Source: Fomitopsis serialis (lineage: Eukaryota > Basidiomycota > Agaricomycetes > Polyporales > Fomitopsidaceae). From it: DNA of 64,000 nucleotides. The stretch spans positions 1 through 64,000 of the forward strand of contig NW_025955125.1 of NCBI RefSeq assembly GCF_022376445.1, read 5' to 3'. Below, piece after piece: positions 1 to 11,406 of this stretch (positions are counted from its first letter, which is position 1; each line of letters begins with the position of its first letter). Under the pieces are notes generated by a model. The model did not search any database. It saw only the letters and a program-made list of their open reading frames with translations, and was not told where the DNA came from. The position numbers and the translations under genes are program-made.

Positions 1-359
1 TCTCTAGTGGGCTCGTTGCTCGCATACAAGGGGTCTCGCAACGTACCCTGGCAGCCTCCCTCACTGGTTCCGTGCCGACGGCGTACCGCTTCACAGCGGG
101 CAGTATCTTGCTGGCCATGATATGTTGCATCTTCGAAAAGTTGCATCAATATTCTGGAACAGATGTGAGCAAACGACGCGTCACATAGCATGAAAGGGAT
201 ACCGACCTGTAGCTTCATCGTTATGAGCTGCTCGATCTGCTCGATCTGATCGTAGACCGGCGCATTCGCGTCGAGACCTGGGACAACGATATCATTGGGA
301 TCCGATGGAGGTTCCCAGCGTTCCGGCAGCGGGTCGATGGGCTTGAGACTCGGAGGCAT
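1..359 (-). CDS. ASK1: DASH complex subunit Ask1 (5' part, runs off window)
   Basis: N-terminal part of a DASH/DAM1 ring subunit, which couples kinetochores to spindle microtubules. Exon 1 (207-359) encodes 51 residues with the family features RWEPPSDP, VPGLDANAPV and QIEQIEQLIT. The intron is 154-206. Exon 2 (47-153) encodes the conserved stretch FSKMQHIMASKILPAVKRYA followed by GTEPVREAAR; the next donor is at 46. In exon 2 the first residues (NIDA) and the rest (NFSKM) are in different frames: one base appears missing near 140-145. The two halves match the family on both sides, so I read this as a sequence error or a recent 1-bp deletion, not a divergent gene. Start is the only ATG giving the conserved N-terminus. 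The remainder lies beyond base 1. Confidence 0.85.
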   Translation of the reverse strand, partial: MPPSLKPIDPLPERWEPPSDPNDIVVPGLDANAPVYDQIEQIEQLITMKLQVGIPFMLCDASFAHICSRILMQLFEDATYHGQQDTARCEAVRRRHGTSEGGCQGTLRDPLYASNEPTR

Positions 360-1055
360 GGCAAGGGCGGTTTGAGGATGAAAGCAGTTGGGTGGGCAAA
401 AGTCAGCGACGCGACGCGTCTGGGGCACGTGGTTTCTCGTTTCGTGTCGACGCGTCGGTGGCGCCACCGTCCACAGTGTCCCAACGACTCAAAACACTTC
501 ATTCTCCTATCGCTTTTGCACTATTATCACTCGTTGCAACTGCTCTCTTCAACACAACAAGGCCAGCCTAAGTGCAGCTGCCGTCCTGCCGTGACCGCAT
601 GGTCAAGGGGTGCTCTTCGAAAGCGGCGTGGATGATTTGCACAATTTTCAGTTGGCAGTGGGACTCAGGTTTTCACAAGCTCTTGATGCGGTTGCAAGGC
701 AGACTGCCAACCATATAGGAGAGGTACGCGCAAGGTACGCGTATTTAGCGACTACGCCTTTGCTCTCTCTATGACTGCTTTTTGGAGGGCAGTCCTATGT
801 CAGACTCGGACGCCGCGTGTCCAATTGTACAATTCCTATAGCCCACGGAAGCAAGGATGGTGCCTGAGGCCTTACATGGTGCGTAGCTTGCGTACTGTCC
901 TCTACTTTTGATGTTTGATACCGACACCAGTCGTCTAATAGTGGCGTGGGCTCTGACAGACTGTCCCCGCGCGGCGACCCAACACTCGACGACGGTCGAC
1001 CTCCGGAACTTGAGGCCTCACATGGGTGAGTATGTGCATCGTGTGCACTACATAT
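360..1055. other. gene-free stretch upstream of ASK1
   Basis: Presumed promoter of ASK1 and flank of the LTR element. Short overlapping ORFs occur but none has recognisable motifs or splice-consistent continuation. The last five bases (catat, 1051-1055) are the left target-site duplication of the retroelement. Confidence 0.6.
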
Positions 1056-1242
1056 TGTTGGAACATACGGTCAGGGACGAGCTCGCAAGCTCGGCCGCGA
1101 TAGTACCTGGCCGATGATAAGAGGGGGAGGGGGTATATATACCGTTGTTTTTTTGTGTATTTACCTCACGCGATTGCCCTTCGGGCATCGTCCGCGCCCG
1201 GGACACTCGCGCCCGTCGACCGTCGTTCCGCTTGTTCTCACA
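1056..1242 (+). repeat. 5' LTR
   Basis: 187 bp, TG...CA. Contains a TATA-like tatatata at 1134-1141 just after a purine run, and two hairpins: cgagct/agctcg with a 4-nt loop, and tgccc/gggca with a ttc loop. The latter could act in termination or packaging; this is inference. Confidence 0.9.
1134..1141 (+). promoter_or_regulatory. TATA-like box in the 5' LTR
   Basis: The motif tatatata follows a G/A-rich run and lies about 100 bp before the LTR end. It would place transcript starts inside the LTR, as in other LTR elements. The copy in the right LTR is at 2033-2040. Confidence 0.5.
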
Positions 1243-1954
1243 CAATCGCGTCAGCCCACCTGGGGGTTTACTACCAGAAGGCTCTGGGGGCAGCTGAAAG
1301 CCCGCCGCTCGCTGCGTTGCCGTACCTCGCGCGCATGCTGTCACTCGCCGATGCTCTGCTGGCCGTCGCTGTGCCGCAGACCGTGACTCCCGCCGTCGCC
1401 GTCGACCCACCTGCCTAGACGAGGCTGAAGTCGTCTACCCGCCGTTGAACGCCGCACGCGCGCCACTGCCGCCGCACGTCGTACGATCGACCCGCTGAAC
1501 TGAACCGAACCGCCCGGGACAGGGCCAAAGCTGTCCACCGCTGAACCGCCGAACCGTCGCATTGCCCGCCGCTGAGGGCATCGTCGTCGAACCGTCGTCG
1601 AACCGCCGAACCGCCGAACCGCCCGCCGAGGGTACCGAACCGCCTGCCGAGGGCACCGCCGAACCGTCCGTCGAGGACACCGTTGATCGAACTGCCGTTG
1701 TCGCTGGAGATGTTGTAGAGTTGCCGGATTTGGACGAGGATCGCGCCGCCGTACGTGTATGCCTTACCTTCGCACCTAAGGGTCGCCCGTCGGAGCTCGC
1801 ATGAGCATGGACTATCGGCCGGATGTCGGAGTGTTGGAATGGGCGCCGGAGCTGGATGACTGCGAGAAGACGAGGATTTGAGATTGGGGGAGTGCCGGAT
1901 GTTGAACTGCGGGGAGTGCATACGACGCGCTCGCTTGCTTCGCTCGGGGGAGTG

Positions 1955-2141
1955 TGTTGGAACATACGGTCAGGGACGAGCTCGCAAGCTCGGCCGCGAT
2001 AGTACCTGGCCGATGATAAGAGGGGGAGGGGGTATATATACCGTTGTTTTTTTGTGTATTTACCTCACGCGATTGCCCTTCGGGCATCGTCCGCGCCCGG
2101 GACACTCGCGCCCGTCGACCGTCGTTCCGCTTGTTCTCACA
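1955..2141 (+). repeat. 3' LTR
   Basis: Exact duplicate of 1056-1242, followed by the target duplication catat at 2142-2146. Confidence 0.9.
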
Positions 2142-5100
2142 CATATGTCCCTATCCATTGAATGTCGCTGAGAACTCCGAGCCGGGGGGTTGCATGCATC
2201 CCCTCTCTCCGCGGATGCACTGTCCCAGTAAGTCTTCGACCGTGCTTTGGCGCTTCACAGGGACTCGCTCAAATTAGCCTAACTTGGACACGAACATCGT
2301 GGGCGCTGGTTGGTTCTGAGCTTCCTGACGGGTATCACACGGCGAGATGCGCTCAAGATGACGTCTATTACTGATGCACTCGCGTTCTCCTGAGCGCACT
2401 GCGACGCCGAATCTTGTGCGCTACTGCCCGGCTGACCTAAGCCACGCCTTCAGAAGGATACGTACGTAGATCTTTCCGGCCGCGCGATCTGCAGCGAGTG
2501 TGCGCGGGAGTTACTCAGTGAGTACACCCAAGTCCCTCCGTCTCATATATGATGCCCCACTGACGAACACAATTGACAATGTAATGGCTTCACATCAGCA
2601 CTACCGTATCCACCTGCAAAGCTCGAGGCGTGGAACTGCCACCGCGACGGTCCTCCGCGACTCCGAGTCTTCGCTCCTATGTAACCGGACGATTATCCAT
2701 CATGCCGTATTCTCCGCGATGCGGCAGCGGAGCAGGACGTTTCAATGCATGCTCTCAGCCTTCCGCCGCAACTTTCGGAGCTCACATCAGCCCCGGCAGC
2801 TGTCGGGCTTGGCCCAACAGTCCTGGCATGCTGTAGTAGGTACTACAACTACTGTTGTGATTCGGTACGTGCGCTACGTACATGCTTCCTGCCCGCTGAC
2901 GTAGTTCTTAACGAGTTGACATGTCATCTATGTCGCACGATGCAGCTTGCTCGCTCGATCTGCTTGACTCGAACATGACAGGGTACTGGGAAGCATCCTA
3001 CCCGGTGAACAGACAATGGACCTGACGCCGGTGTCCTTGGGCGGAAGAAGGGGAAGTTGCATAGCTCCGTCCCATTTCGCCCAATCGCATGACATAATCA
3101 TTCCGTGCCCCGCGCTTCCTGGCAGTGGCCGAATGAATACGGGCGAGATCTCAGGCACCGGTGACTCGGCGGTGAGTAAGTCCTCGCTCTACCTGCACGA
3201 GTCTACGGTACGACGCTGTCAACGCCTGTAGACGGATGACTGCGCCGCTGGCCCGCACAAGGCCCACAGTCTACCGGGAAGCAGGGTCACATTCCCTTCC
3301 ATATCCGCAATGGTATGGACGGCACTTCGGCTTACCAGGTATATCGTCCGCGATTGGATCGCCGACTGGTTCTGACTTCTCTTGCGTAGGCGAGTGGCCT
3401 CACGCAACCCTACCAAGGGGAGATGCTTAGACATATGAGCGCAGCATGTGACGCGGCGCCGACATACACATAGAAGCATGCTGCGAGACGTCGGACATGT
3501 GCAGCTAGAGTCTCGAGACACTCCCATACCCAGGGCCAGGGTTTTGTCGGTGCGTCTCCAATCGGTGCCTATCCGCGCAGGCTGATAGCATCGTGCGCGC
3601 TGTTAGGATGCCGACTTGTCGCGTTGCCGCCTGGTGATTACGAAACAACCCACTTGGCTACCGCGGGACTCCGGGAGTCTGCCATACAGGGATCGTCCTT
3701 CTTGACCGGCGCAATCGCAATCGCCTCCACGCAGAACGCCTCGACCATGTTCATCCATGTTTCCGCCGTGACAAGCGTGTTTGGTGCAGCATCTAGAAGG
3801 GCTTTGGGAGATCAGCTGACGAGACATGCGCTAGGAAGAGACGACCTCGAGCCCAGATTACCAATCCGGGGCCCCGAATGAAGCGAACACGGGCGGTGAG
3901 CGGACTAAAGGTTCAATGTTCATGCTAGTCTCAAGCTACCCTCTACCAGCGTATATTCGTCAACACCTTTCAACTTCGATGACATGGTATACGCACAGCG
4001 AGGACGAACAGCTGAGTAAATCGTGGCTCAGCCACAGGGTTTGAGACGCCGTAGATCATGAGTAACTACAAGACATCGGGCTCATCAAGAGAGTGGGTAC
4101 TGACGCTAGCACGGATCACTGACCGAGCAATGAGGTTCTCAACGGATCCCCGCAGTCCATATACGTACACCGTGACGATATCACAGACTCCAACGCCACA
4201 GACATGGGTGTAAGTTTGCGAGCGATATATAGCAAGTTGTGACTCCGGTTGCGATCGCAAACGGAGGAGAGACAGACTTCTTGAAGGCAGTAGCGACATT
4301 GAAAATGAGAAGCCACAGGGGAAAAGAGATTCACAAGATGCAAATATGCCCAAGAGCGGTAGAGACAGCATACGCAAGAGGAAGATGTGTGCCCGTAAAC
4401 AATTGAGCGACATCGACCCCAACAACGCTGAACCCGCGCCGAATAGATCGGTCCGAGAGCAGTTCAGTGGACAGGCGTTTTCATGGAAGCCGCCGCAGAT
4501 CCGACATGGCGTAGGCTCTCAACGGTTCTACGCCCACTTCCGGTGAGATAGGAAAGTATGCATGTCTTATGACTGTGGTGCGGTATGATATATGTCGCGC
4601 CATTGAGGAGGGGCATGTTTCCTTACCTGAGCTGGGCCCCGATTTCTGCATGGATTAGCGGTCCCATCTAGGCCCGGGAGCTTCAATGTGCGCATTACCG
4701 TCCTCGGGAGGCGATATTAGGGTAAGTAACTTGGCATGGCGATTCGACATATATGGACGTTCTCGACGCGACCACAGTATGGTGTTCCTGACGTTCTAGG
4801 CGATATTGCTCGCTACACGTCGTCCTTTGCAAATACGTCGACTAGAACACCGACAGGCCATGATGTCCGTGTACATAGACAGTACATACCATATAAGTCC
4901 TCGTCCATCCGGTAAGATTCACGTCGCCATTGCGCCGCGATCTCGCTGTGTGGGCTGCATCTAGGTAGATCTTAAAAGGCTGACAGACCGCACCGGAGCT
5001 TCGTGTCGTAGGTTTGCGCCGCTGGGAGCTTCGCGGAAGCGAGATCCCGTAAGAAGGGGACATGATATGGACGAGCCAACGACGGCAGGAGTGGCCACAT

Positions 5101-6128
5101 GGGACCCGAGTACAGCGCATACGGTGAGGTGTAAGCGGAACAGAAGCATGCGTGTGCTTAGGGTTTACCTCAGAGGAAGCGCGAGAACAGCGGCGGCTTT
5201 GGTATCCTTGTGGCGCGTTCGGAGACTTCCAAGGGAACTCAAAGGCAGCCTGGCCGACGTGCCCCGGTGGACGGACGGTGGACCGCACGAGAAGGCGACG
5301 CGGCGCGAACACGGCTGTCTGAAAACGGACAGAGCGCGTTTGCGACGGGGGTTCTGCGTGGAAGCGTCCGCGAGCTAAGCTATCGCGCTGGCGGTGCTTC
5401 TCGCGGGGCGCAGGGTTTATCAGATGGCGGCCGGGGGCGGCGGCGGGGGCAGTGAGAGGGCCGTGCGCGATGGGTGCGGTGCTGAGGAGGGACCGGTGGC
5501 CGAGGAGAGCAGGTCTGGCGGCGTGTGGGGAAATGATAAGATTGGGAGGCCGCGGGCGTGATCGGTTGCCTAATCGGGAGACTGGCGGACATACTGGGGC
5601 GATCTGCCCGCTGTGGCAGCGCCGGCTCCCAGCGAAGCTTCCGCCGTCTCTCATCTGGACGCAGCTGCCCGCCATGCCCATCTCGCCCTGCCGCCCGCGC
5701 TGCCCTGCCCGCTAACATATAGCGCGTACCGCCACGCGTCCTGCACCGGCCCGCACAGCTGTACAGCCCTCGAGTCTCTCCTTTGTTGTCCCATCCTCCA
5801 CGCAGTGTTCTCCGCCACCAGCGCGCTAACTCCAGTGTCCGGATCACTGGGTCCTCCGCACGTCGATACAAATCGTACATTGAGTCCCCCGCACGCCCGT
5901 GTCACAGCGGCTTCACCGTGCCTCTCTCGGGTACTCTCCGGAGCTCACTTTCCTTCCCGGCCTTCTCGAAAGGTGCCCATTCCTCGTTCTCACACTACTT
6001 TCCCGGTTATGAGCGCCGGCGCTAACTCCCCGTTTTGAAACTGACCAGTTTAGCTATATTCTATCTCCTGCAATTGGCATATCGCGTCCTTGCCTCCTCT
6101 CTGTCACTCGCGGCACCGCAGCGCTACT
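2142..6128. other. nearly 4-kb stretch with no recognisable gene
   Basis: Both strands carry only short, mutually overlapping ORFs without family motifs. The longest, antisense at 4842-5681, lies in GC-rich DNA and looks like a composition artefact. Some stretches contain scattered donor and acceptor consensus but give no coherent protein. The last part (about 5900-6128) is pyrimidine-rich, with an inverted CCAAT (attgg) near 6074, and is the likely promoter and leader of the G-alpha gene. The rest may be decayed transposon or relic DNA, as expected beside a retroelement. Confidence 0.55.
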
Positions 6129-8842
6129 ATGGACCGACATCTCGCTCAACTCGCGTCTAGCACTGGCCGCCGTCGGTCACTTTCTGACCCTCTCGCGGTG
6201 GCACTCCAGCCCCACCGAACGAGTCTCCCGAACAACGCCAGATCAGGGTGCAGGCAGAAGAGGATGCAAAGAGACGCAGCGACCGCATTGACCGCATGCT
6301 CAAGGACTCGCAAAAAGAACAGCAGAGGAAGAAGATCGTCAAGATTCTCCTGCTCGGACAAAGTGAAAGCGGGAAGAGCACCACTCTCAAGCGTGAGTTA
6401 TTTGGTGCTATGCGGGCATAATGGCAGTCGCGCATCGGCACGCCTAAGTGTCGCGAAGCGACGCGGAACCGTTTCCCTGCACAACATAATATACTCAGAA
6501 TCAAGATCATTTTTGGGAGGCTGATTACGCCGTCTCAACGTGTACCGTGTCGAGCGTCCTTGGGTGCACTGCTTCAGACTATTCGTCGTGTTGATATCCG
6601 GGGCGGATGGTCGCTCCAGAACTCACGATCGGCGTACATCAACTCCTGCTGTACAGTCGCCCGTGACATGGTTTGACGCAGTGCTTTATGACCTGTTCCG
6701 AGAGCAGGCTGTTCTCCCGCGACGAGGTCGGAGTGTTATGTGGACCGCTCCGGACATACTACGTATTCCCAAGGACAGTGCCTCCTTGCAAATGATCGCT
6801 CTTCATACCCCAATCCGATAACTCTTCCATATACTGCCATGGCCATCCTTGTGTACAGCGTGCTGACCAGCCGCTCTCTCTCGTAGAGTTCATGCTTCTA
6901 CACGCACCCGCTGCCTTCAATGCAGAGCGGCTAGCATGGCGTTTCGTCATTTATCTCAACCTTGTGCGATCCGTACGCCGGTACGTCTCATCTCACTTGA
7001 TTCGATTTTTTCTGTGCGTCCTCAGGCTGGACTACAAGGATACTCGAGGCCATCGCACCGGAGCCCGATGGGGAAGACGTTGACGACCTCGAGTCGACTG
7101 AAACGCCATTCATCATTATCAGCGGACGGCCCTCCTCAGCTGTCGCAGGCTCGGTTCCCGGCTACGATAGCTATCGCAAACGGCTAGCTCCTCTCCTCGA
7201 TGTGGAGCAACGCCTCATACAGCTTCTCTCGGACCCCGAGGACAACGACGCACGAGAAGCCACTCACCTCCCTCGAGGTCAGTCGTCCCAGGGATCCTCC
7301 TACGCGTCCGCCGGATTTTCCCCATCCTCACCGCCGACATCGCCGCCCCTCAGTGCCAGCCTCAGTGCCAGCCTGCCCTCGCGCCCCGCCCCACGCATCA
7401 CCATCCCGCAGGGATCACACTCCTCACAGCCGTCGCCCGTCGCCCTCTCTCCTGGGCACGAGGTCGCCATCCCCCGCGGTCGAACTGGAAGAAGGCCCTA
7501 GGCGTCGTCAGCAGAAACCAGTCGCCGAAGAGCGCACACACGGGCGAGATTCACGGCTGGTGGGAGGACCCGCACGACCCTGTGCATGTCATGAACCGCT
7601 GTGCGCCGACGATGACGGAGCTTTGGCGAGACCCGAAGGTGCGGCAGCGCCTCGCGGAAAGGCGGCTTAGGCTGGAGGAAAGCAGTGGCTTGTGAGTGGC
7701 CATCTTTTGTCGTGCTCCGTGGAGGGCGGATGTTGATGGGTCGCGCCTTCTCTTTCTTCCCCGTGCGGTCTCCGTGTGCGTGGGTGCGGACAGCTACCTG
7801 AATGAGATTGACCGTGTCACGGCCAAGATGTTCTTCCCGACAGATGGTGCGTTGGCGTCCTGCGGCTGCGGAGTTGTTGAGGAGTTTACGCCGTTGGGAT
7901 TATAGCGGACGTCCTAAAGGCAAGACTGAAGACAACTGGCGTGATCGAGCATTCCTTCACCCTCCCCAAGAACAGTGAGTTCCGGGGTGGCGTTGAGTGG
8001 AAGATCTATGATGTGGGAGGCGCGCGGCCGCAAAGGCACGCGTGGGCTCCGTATTTCGATGACGGTGAGTTGACTCTGTTTGCTACTGCTAAAGCTGTTA
8101 ATGTGATACTTTCTCCCTCAGTGAACGCGATAATTTTTCTGGCTCCTATCAGTTCGTTTGACCAAGTGCTGGCTGAGGTCAGTGAGATTGCCCAATCACA
8201 GCTGTTCGCCGGCCCAACTTCTGGACAACAGGATACCAGGGTGAATCGCCTAGACGATTCCCTTCAGCTATGGCAGGCGGTCGTCTCCAACATCCTCCTT
8301 AAGAAAGTCAACATCATTCTTTTTCTCAACAAATGCGACCTGCTGAAGGTATCTATCGGTCGATCATTACAGTAGTTCAGGATCTAACGGCTGTCTCGTC
8401 TCATTCTATAGCGGAAGCTAGAGAGCGGCGTGCGATTAAAGCATTACATGACTTCCTATAGGGACCGGCCCAACGACTATGACACGGTCTCAAATTGTAG
8501 GTGCTTCATCCAAGCCAGCATCAGATCGATCGTTCTGATCTTCTCTGGATGCAGATTTCAGACTCAAATTTGGGGCGATGCACCATTCATACACACCAAA
8601 TAAAGCGAGGGAGTGTTTTAGTGCGTACCTATCTACAGACCGATATCGGGGCGCCCCCGCATTGACCGGTCCGTCGATCTCCAGTCCACTTTACATCAGT
8701 GACAGATACTAGGAACACCCAGACGATCATTAGCAACGGTAGGTTGGTCAGCGTCTGCGGGTCCACCGTATCACTCACGAGTGCATGGTCAGTGCGAGAT
8801 ATCATACTCACAGGGAATTTGAGGTCGTCGTCTTTGATGTGA
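6129..8842 (+). CDS. long atypical heterotrimeric G-protein alpha subunit
   Basis: Ten exons: 6129-6392, 6887-6980, 7039-7691, 7794-7846, 7906-8064, 8122-8348, 8412-8496, 8555-8620, 8685-8738, 8793-8842. Motifs in order: P-loop GQSESGKSTT, helical-domain start NLVRSVRR, a Ser/Pro-rich insert of roughly 90-120 residues, RLRLEESSGFYL, switch I RLKTTGVIEH, switch II DVGGARPQRHAW, NKCD base-binding motif, TSVTDT (usual TCAT) and the end NLRSSSLM. Two single-base losses break the frame, near 6210-6213 (a C run) and near 7476-7482. Adding two bases makes the exons sum to exactly 569 codons. There is no N-terminal myristoylation MG. The catalytic Gln after DVGG is Ala. This is the long G-alpha type expanded in mushrooms, probably a membrane-associated signalling GTPase. 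Start: first ATG in frame with SDPLAVAL. Confidence 0.88.
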
Positions 8843-9367
8843 ATGCGCGGCACATCTGACCGTCTTGTAAGCCGTTCGTCAGGTCAGTCCTTCGTTCCCG
8901 TCGTTCTCGTCGTATGCTGATCACCCGCTGATGGTGGCGTCTAGGAAAATCTGTATTGTAGCATACCCCGTAATGTTGTGGCTGCTTGCTTTGGTCTACT
9001 CGCTGTGATCTACTTACTTGCTACTCTGCCCCTCGTATTCACTGAAACTGTACTGTGATAGAACGCTAATTTGACTCACAAGCTTGTATCGCTACAATAC
9101 TATCATTAATGTTGTGAATCCTTACCTCGGTTACTGCAACGACATATGTAAAACCCGGTTAATTATTGCGGTCGACATGAAGCTTACCCTGGGCCGCGCC
9201 ACCTTGCACGCATCAACTGATCCACTTGAAGCGCCATGCATAGTCGGTAACTGCCGGATCACGACTTTCCTTACATAGCTCCAACGTACTTCAAGTTGGC
9301 TCGGTCGTCGCAGTTGGTACGCAAACGTTGTACCTCGCAAAGCTTCGCGACTCAGCCGAAGATTCGT
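8843..9367 (+). other. intergenic, G-alpha to HNH gene
   Basis: Holds the 3' end of the G-alpha transcript and the promoter of the next gene in the same orientation. No gene or distinct element seen. Confidence 0.6.
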
Positions 9368-10946
9368 ATGCCATCCCACTCGCACGATTCATCCTGGTCT
9401 ACTCCGAGCTTGACAGAATCGTCGTCCTCGGCCAGTAGTGGCTCTAGATATGGACACTCCGAGTCCCCGGAGTCACAAGCCTTCCGTCAGACGGTCGACG
9501 AGATACTCTTTGACACCGCACAAAGCGATCAGGCGTTGTCCGAACAGGCACAAAAACACCTCCAGATTTTCCACAAGCAGACCACCTCATTCCGCGGAGA
9601 AGACTACGACATTCCAGCATGGGTCAAGCGCGCGAACGAACGCAGAGAAGACAGCGGCTTCACGATCTCGAAACTTTACTGTGCGATGTATCAGGTCACG
9701 GATGATCTCGGGCTAATGCTGGGAAAACGCTATGTTTCCGCTGCGATATGTGCCTGTGCTCGGGGCGCAGACGGCCTTGGGCACGCCACGACCGAGGAGA
9801 AGTGGTGTTTACTAGCAAATGCATTGTCTACCCTTGCCTCGACGTGGATGGCATATATGCTGTGGCCTTGTGAGTATGCTCGTTTCGTCCTCCGCATCAG
9901 TCATGTGTTAAGCCGCGCTTCTAGTTGTCTGCGGCTCACGCCGTACTACACTGCCGCTCGAGATACCTACGAACCGCACTGAGCAGTCGGATAATGCCAC
10001 GCCAACCAGAGAGACGACAGCATCTGAGCTACCCGAGGGAGCTCCTAATGCTCGGGAAGATGTGAGAGAGAAGGCTCGTACATGTCGTGACTATGGGATT
10101 GTGCGCTTGCAACGGACCTCCGCTGAGTTATGTAGGTCCTCATGCGCGACAACTATACATGCCCTGTCACGGGATTTGTTGACCGTAGCAGCAAAGCCGA
10201 ACAGAGACAAGGAGAATACCGCGTGGTCTTGAGGATGACTCATATCTCCAGACGGAGTGTTACTTGCATTGACGTGCAGCGAGCCTCTCAGAATCAGGTC
10301 TTGTTCTCCATTGGATACATGGTTTCAAGGTCCATACTGATTATTACTGGTTCTAGACACAATCCAAGGCAAATACACTGGACATTCTTCGGCATTATTG
10401 TCAACTGGGACAGGACTTCGTCGAGAGACTCGCAGAAATAACTGATGATCCATGCAACACCTTGATGCTTGAAGCTAATGCTCATGATGCATTTGACGAC
10501 TTTTGTTGGTGTCTCAAGCCTACAGATGTGCTTCTCCCATTAGTTTGTCTGATGCTCTTTGCTGATTGCATTGCTAGGTGAAGAATGTGTATGCAATTCA
10601 TGAGTTCCAACCAGGAGCATTCTTCCCACTTATCAGGAAGACACACATCACATTTGTTGATCACAGCTACAAGCAGACAGCAGGTCCATCTGCACAGATT
10701 CACTCCAAGCAATCACATGCTGCCATGGAGATTCCTCTCCCTAGCTGTGAGCTGCCTTGTCTGCATGCTGCACTTGCAGGAGTTCTCCACCTCAGTGGTG
10801 CAGGGACATTACTGTGCTTCCTCAGGGATGAACTAGGAGCTGGAGGACATGCTGTCCAAAGCTTGGATGGCCAAAGCTTCATGAAACAACTGATTGAAGA
10901 TGAGCTATATGAAGCTGTCTCAGGACTTGAGCATTTCAGGGCATGA
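9368..10946 (+). CDS. HNH endonuclease domain protein
   Basis: Five exons (9368-9869, 9925-10061, 10136-10297, 10357-10527, 10578-10946) give 446 residues without frame defects. The N-terminal third is Ser-rich and then helical. Around residue 215 begins the fungal HNH module: RDNYTCPVTGFVD, then RMTHI, then DILRHY, then LMLEANAHDAFDDF, which supply the His/Asn/His metal-site candidates. The C-terminal part has AGPSAQIHSKQS and AALAGVLHLSGAG, typical of the large mushroom family of HNH proteins of unknown role. The domain implies DNA cleavage, but no mobile element accompanies it. The last two exons (from about 10357) use many more A/T-ending codons than exon 1 and the neighbours. First in-frame ATG chosen as start. 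Confidence 0.85.
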
Positions 10947-11406
10947 TTGGTTGGTGAGTGTCTTGTATATGATCCTGAGTAATTGATAGACTAACACAAA
11001 ATCAGGTAGGACATTGGCAGATACATAGTTACTGCTGTGCAATACATTGGGTAGCTAACTAGTGCATCCAGCCAAGATCCCCAATTGTCAATATAGTAGT
11101 GTACATCCTCATTTTTGTACACTCTTTCGACTGCCCATGAGGTTTCAAATGATATCTTATGTCTCAGTCTCTGACAATGCTTCCTGACTCGGACCACAGA
11201 GCCGTGTGAGCAATTACTGTCGCCTTCATTGGCAGCATTTCGAGTTAGCACTACTTCCTCGAATCTTTTGAATTCGCACACTGGGAGCATCCTGGAAGGC
11301 ACGGACCATGTGATCGTGTCTCGTCACGCGAATATCGCAAACTTCGAAGTGCCACGGACAGACTCCCGCCATCCGGGGCGCCGACCGGGACCAGTCCAGA
11401 GTCGGG
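10947..11406 (+). other. intergenic, HNH to Mmf1 gene
   Basis: AT-richer than average; presumed 3' UTR and promoter. Nothing distinct seen. Confidence 0.6.

Larger units (their letters stand above)
1056..2141 (+). mobile_element. non-autonomous LTR retrotransposon (TRIM-like, probably copia-type)
   Basis: Two direct repeats of 187 bp (1056-1242 and 1955-2141), identical base for base, begin TGTTGG and end CTCACA. The element is flanked by the same five bases, catat, at 1051-1055 and 2142-2146. A purine-rich tract (gggggag) sits just before the right LTR, as expected for a polypurine tract. The 712-bp internal part is too short for gag-pol. Its best ORF (1562-1804) is a low-complexity PAEGT/EPPAEG repeat peptide with no protease, integrase or reverse transcriptase motif. 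I saw no convincing tRNA primer-binding site after the left LTR. TGTTG...CA ends and a 5-bp duplication fit copia-type elements. LTR identity implies very recent insertion, which must have used enzymes supplied from elsewhere. Confidence 0.88.

Noticed and set aside
4842..5681. 279-codon minus-strand ORF
   Set aside because: GC-rich, no recognisable motif, and overlapped by several other open frames; looks like composition.
6600..6680. tRNA-like string inside the long G-alpha intron
   Set aside because: No cloverleaf can be formed; no T-loop consensus.
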